From Dehalococcoidales bacterium (GTDB lineage: Bacteria; Chloroflexota; Dehalococcoidia; Dehalococcoidales; UBA5760), in the NCBI GenBank assembly GCA_030640485.1, contig DAOWJG010000112.1:1-6367 (forward strand): a stretch of 6,367 nt of DNA, in the 5' to 3' direction. The notes under the pieces were generated by a model. It searched no databases, was not told where the DNA came from, and saw only the letters and a list, made by a program, of their open reading frames with translations. Shown here in pieces: positions 4,294-6,367 of this stretch. Both the position numbers and the translations under genes were made by a program. How positions within the stretch are numbered: the first letter of the stretch is position 1; every line of letters starts with the position of its first letter.

Positions 4294-5343
4294 CTAACCA
4301 AAGAATATTTGCGCTATTCTATAGGCATTTAGACTTACTGTTTTTACTCCATCTGCTACCTTTTCCAAAAGAACACTAGTAATTTTGTTGCCCTTCAGAG
4401 CAGTCATCTGTCCATATTTCTTATCTCTAATCAGCTCAGCTGCTTTTACTCCAAAAGCTGTAGCCAAGCTCCGATCATAAGCTACTGGAGTTCCGCCTCT
4501 TTGTATATAGTCCAGGGAAGAAACCCTAGTCTCAAGCCCTGTTTTCCTTCCAATGAGTTCTCCCAGAACATTTCCTATCCCTCCCAGTCCATATGTCTTT
4601 TCCTTCTTTGATATGTCAAAGCTGTGCTTTCCTACAGTTTTTCCTTCTAACTCTGTTCCTTCCGCCACGACTACAACGCTAAATGTTGTACCCCTTCGGT
4701 TCCTCTCTCCTAGCATTCGGCACAGTTCTTCTACCCCTTCCTCATCCAGAGGAATCTCAGGGATTAGGATTGCATCTGCTCCACTAGCCATGCCGGCAAA
4801 AGTGGCAATCCAACCTGTATGACGACCCATCACTTCAAGAAGCATTACCCGAGGATGGCTTTCTGCAGTGGAGCGAAGCCTATCTAGTGCCTCGGTGGCA
4901 ATTTGGACAGAAGTTTGAAACCCTATGGTATAAGCGGTTTCTTTTACATCATTATCAATAGTTTTAGGTATCCCTACTACCGGCAGACCCATTTTATATA
5001 GTCGACTTGCACAGCTTAAGGTACCATCTCCGCCCAGAACCACTAATGCTTCTAATCCTAGTTTCTTAAATCCATCAAAAACTCGCTGGGGTCCTTTTTC
5101 AATTTGGAATGGACTCCACCTTGATGTTCCTAAGATTGTTCCTCCCCTGTCAATGATTCCCGAGGTATTGTGGCTATCTAATATCTTATTTTCATTATCA
5201 ATGAAACCCCTCCAACCATTTCGAATGCCTATCACTTCATAGCCCATTTGGATTGCTGTTTTTGCAGTTGCTCTGATTGCAGCATTAATACCGGGGCAAT
5301 CTCCACCTCCAGTCAGAATGCCGAGCTTTTTCGTCTCCTCCAT
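4294..5343 (-). CDS. pfkA: 6-phosphofructokinase, group III (ATP or PPi donor)
   Basis: Phosphorylates fructose 6-phosphate to fructose 1,6-bisphosphate in cytoplasmic glycolysis. The 349 residues carry TGGGDCPGINAAIRA (11-25), GGDGT (104-108), PKTIDND (126-132) with the catalytic Asp130, MGRHTGWIA (172-180), PEIP (195-198) and the sugar-phosphate-binding YIQRGG (279-284). The donor-determining pair is Gly107 plus Lys127, equivalent to Gly104 and Gly124 in E. coli PfkA. Gly at the first site suits ATP, while Lys at the second is the PPi-type residue; this combination marks the mixed-substrate group III, so the donor cannot be read from sequence. The start is ATG 5343, with AGGAGG 6 nt upstream; a TTG seven codons earlier lies above that site. 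The broken aldolase gene follows it directly. Confidence 0.93.
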   Translation of the reverse strand: MEETKKLGILTGGGDCPGINAAIRATAKTAIQMGYEVIGIRNGWRGFIDNENKILDSHNTSGIIDRGGTILGTSRWSPFQIEKGPQRVFDGFKKLGLEALVVLGGDGTLSCASRLYKMGLPVVGIPKTIDNDVKETAYTIGFQTSVQIATEALDRLRSTAESHPRVMLLEVMGRHTGWIATFAGMASGADAILIPEIPLDEEGVEELCRMLGERNRRGTTFSVVVVAEGTELEGKTVGKHSFDISKKEKTYGLGGIGNVLGELIGRKTGLETRVSSLDYIQRGGTPVAYDRSLATAFGVKAAELIRDKKYGQMTALKGNKITSVLLEKVADGVKTVSLNAYRIAQIFFG

Positions 5344-5356
5344 TTTCAGCCTCCTT

Positions 5357-5456
5357 GCATTCAATAGCTATCTTAGTCTTATATGAGTGTCGTCTGCAAA
5401 TAGCAGCATTCTTGCCGCCGGAAGTAACGGACGCTTGCGAGTGCATAGCCCTGGTC
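5357..5456 (-). pseudogene. Doubtful frameshifted fragment resembling an alpha/beta hydrolase
   Basis: One minus-strand frame reads DQGYALASVRY (5456-5424), like the strand GYALASVNYR of alpha/beta hydrolases. A second frame then gives SGGKNAAICRRHSYKTKIAI (5422-5363), whose spacing of Y, K and AI loosely recalls the family's FPAQIYDxKTAI segment. No frame is open throughout, and the match is from memory over few residues. It may equally be plain leader sequence of pfk. Confidence 0.15.
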
Positions 5457-5468
5457 AATGACAGTACT

Positions 5469-5474
5469 ATTATA
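5469..5474 (-). promoter_or_regulatory. Possible -10 element for pfk
   Basis: A perfect TATAAT on the minus strand, about 125 nt upstream of the pfk start. There is no recognisable -35 box at 16-18 nt and no TG extension, so support is weak. Confidence 0.25.
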
Positions 5475-5592
5475 GCTTTTTGTTGCTTCTACTGCCTTGC
5501 TCTATTGTCCATGTCCCACTCTTCAAATAAGGCAGTAGTATAGAGCACACATACGGGACTTGTTTGGTGTAATGATTGAAGTAGATAAGAAT

Positions 5593-5608
5593 TTATAGCA
5601 TTCTATAA
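5593..5608. promoter_or_regulatory. Operator-like palindrome upstream of the 5661 gene
   Basis: TTATAG-CATT-CTATAA is a perfect 6-bp inverted repeat that stops one base before a perfect TTGACA -35 box. The position suits a repressor or activator site. The regulator is unknown and no regulatory gene is in the window. Confidence 0.35.
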
Positions 5609-5609
5609 C

Positions 5610-5638
5610 TTGACAATAACATATAATAAGCATACTTT
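5610..5638 (+). promoter_or_regulatory. Candidate promoter for the 5661 gene
   Basis: TTGACA (5610-5615) is perfect. A weak -10, TACTTT (5633-5638), follows after 17 nt. A perfect TATAAT at 5622-5627 lies only 6 nt from TTGACA, so the two cannot work together, but it could be used with a poor -35. Which -10 is used is uncertain. Confidence 0.4.
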
Positions 5639-5660
5639 GTTTAGTGGATGGGTGAGTACA

Positions 5661-6308
5661 ATGACAAAGCTAAAGCAAACCGAAGATGAACTGTTAGCTC
5701 ATTTAAAAGAGCAAATAGGATTTCTATTACGTTCCGCCAATTCTTATGATAATGGATTTATAGGTGAGTCAAAGAGGCTAGCACTTACAATCCGTGTTCT
5801 ACTGCATGATACTGGTAGTTCACCCTCTCTATTGACGCAGCTAGGAAAGAAAAACATTGGATTCTACGATACATGTATTGATTATAACCCACGCAACTTA
5901 GCTCCACATATGGGTTTGATAATGATGAAATTATCCACGGGGAGCGGAGCGGAATACGTTGCTCCGCTTGACAATCTTTCACCCCCAAGGATGAAAGGGA
6001 AGGTTAGTATTCATGATTGGTGGAATAAAATAGTTTTCAAAGACACCAGTGGTAACCTATTTACTAGAGGTGAAATAATCAAGACACTCGCAAACAAAGA
6101 AGGTGGGGCGCATGTTGACCCTGAGCTAGATGCAGATTATGTTAACCTTTCAAAGTTTAATTCACTAGGTTGGAAGTCCGTAGTCCGTAAAGGTGATGTA
6201 ATAAGGGAGACAGACATCGGCAACCCAGTGCTTCCAAGCATGCGCCAGATTGCATTTGAGGTTATTAGAACACTTAAGGATGAGTTTCCCGACATATTTC
6301 CCGAGTAG
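5661..6308 (+). CDS. Conserved-looking protein of unknown function
   Basis: I cannot assign a named domain. The 215-residue product is soluble, with no signal peptide or membrane segment. It begins with a charged helix (KLKQTEDELLAHLKEQIGFL), then a segment rich in likely conserved residues, LALTIRVLLHDTGSSPSLL (about 40-58), followed by YNPRNLAPHMG (75-85), HDWWNKIVFKD (118-128) and FTRGEIIKTLANKEGGAHVD (134-153), and ends in a helix near 192-215. I recall LANK(D/E)GGAHVD-type motifs in uncharacterised bacterial proteins, but no function. ATG 5661 has GGTGA 5 nt upstream; GTG 5652 and TTG 5610 are alternatives, and the latter is the first base of the -35 box. It is AT-richer than the his and ribosomal genes and is transcribed divergently from pfk. 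Similar patchily distributed genes often travel on accessory DNA, which is inference here. Confidence 0.75.
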   Translation: MTKLKQTEDELLAHLKEQIGFLLRSANSYDNGFIGESKRLALTIRVLLHDTGSSPSLLTQLGKKNIGFYDTCIDYNPRNLAPHMGLIMMKLSTGSGAEYVAPLDNLSPPRMKGKVSIHDWWNKIVFKDTSGNLFTRGEIIKTLANKEGGAHVDPELDADYVNLSKFNSLGWKSVVRKGDVIRETDIGNPVLPSMRQIAFEVIRTLKDEFPDIFPE

Positions 6309-6367
6309 TGAGTTACTCCCCTTTCACTTGTCCCAATTTACCCCTCTTCACATAGTCCTACTTACTC
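6309..6367. other. Sequence after the last gene, nothing recognised
   Basis: A weak GAGTA/TACTC dyad (6304-6319) overlaps the stop codon of the preceding gene but lacks a T-run. No start of a following gene is visible before the window ends. Confidence 0.4.

Noticed and set aside
4553..4822. Plus-strand frame inside pfk
   Set aside because: Ser/Pro-rich shadow of the conserved phosphofructokinase frame.
5355..5543. Plus-strand reading frame of 62 residues antisense to the pfk leader
   Set aside because: Cys-rich composition resembles no family, there is no ribosome binding site, and it runs against the pfk leader and -10 element.
5610..5627. TTGACA and TATAAT as a promoter pair
   Set aside because: Only 6 nt separate them; a sigma-70 promoter needs about 16-18.
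5785..5988. Minus-strand frame inside the 5661 gene
   Set aside because: It has no start signals and lies opposite a longer frame with patterned motifs and a promoter.
6304..6319. GAGTA/TACTC dyad as a terminator for the 5661 gene
   Set aside because: The stem is only 5 bp and no run of T follows.
1..6367. CRISPR array, tRNA, rRNA or complete insertion sequence
   Set aside because: No spaced direct repeats, no cloverleaf or rRNA-like segments, and no transposase with terminal repeats were found on either strand.

Overview
The window looks like a stretch of bacterial chromosome (possibly a metagenomic contig) whose left two thirds carry housekeeping genes and whose right third is a more AT-rich, partly eroded accessory region. 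Gene content suggests a Chloroflexota bacterium, perhaps Dehalococcoidia-like. The clues are a coaE-rplU-rpmA-rpmE cluster next to a DUF1385 membrane protein gene, an L27 that begins directly at MAHKKGGG without the cleaved N-terminal extension of Firmicutes, no prp gene between rplU and rpmA, and frequent GTG/TTG starts. This placement is inference from memory of gene order; no search was run.

Layout: (1) 1-86, minus: 5' end of a cob(I)alamin adenosyltransferase gene (cobO/btuR), cut by the window edge. (2) 87-262: intergenic region with divergent promoters for cobO and the his genes. (3) 263-1362, plus: hisA and hisI, two histidine biosynthesis steps; hisA has no usual start codon and appears to begin with ATA. 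(4) 1359-2309, minus: DUF1385/YqhQ-type membrane protein with its own promoter; its stop codon overlaps that of hisI. (5) 2337-3902, minus: coaE, then rplU-rpmA-rpmE (L21, L27, L31) with a strong promoter before rplU and a rho-independent terminator after rpmE; rplU appears to begin with ATT. (6) 3903-4293: coaE leader with two competing hairpins, a candidate promoter, and the broken 5' end of a DhnA-type class I fructose-bisphosphate aldolase gene. (7) 4294-5343, minus: a group III (ATP or PPi) 6-phosphofructokinase that was probably co-transcribed with the aldolase. (8) 5344-5660: intergenic region with promoter elements, an operator-like palindrome and a doubtful hydrolase relic. (9) 5661-6308, plus: a conserved-looking protein of unknown function. 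6309-6367 holds nothing recognisable.

The most notable points are two independent genes (hisA and rplU) whose family-defined first residue is an ATA or ATT codon sitting at a normal distance from a good Shine-Dalgarno sequence, the truncated aldolase downstream of pfk with an inverted repeat at its break, and the alternative RNA folds predicted over the coaE start. I see no CRISPR array, tRNA, rRNA, complete insertion sequence or recognisable new defence system. The 5661-6308 gene is the only intact protein of unknown role outside the named domain families.
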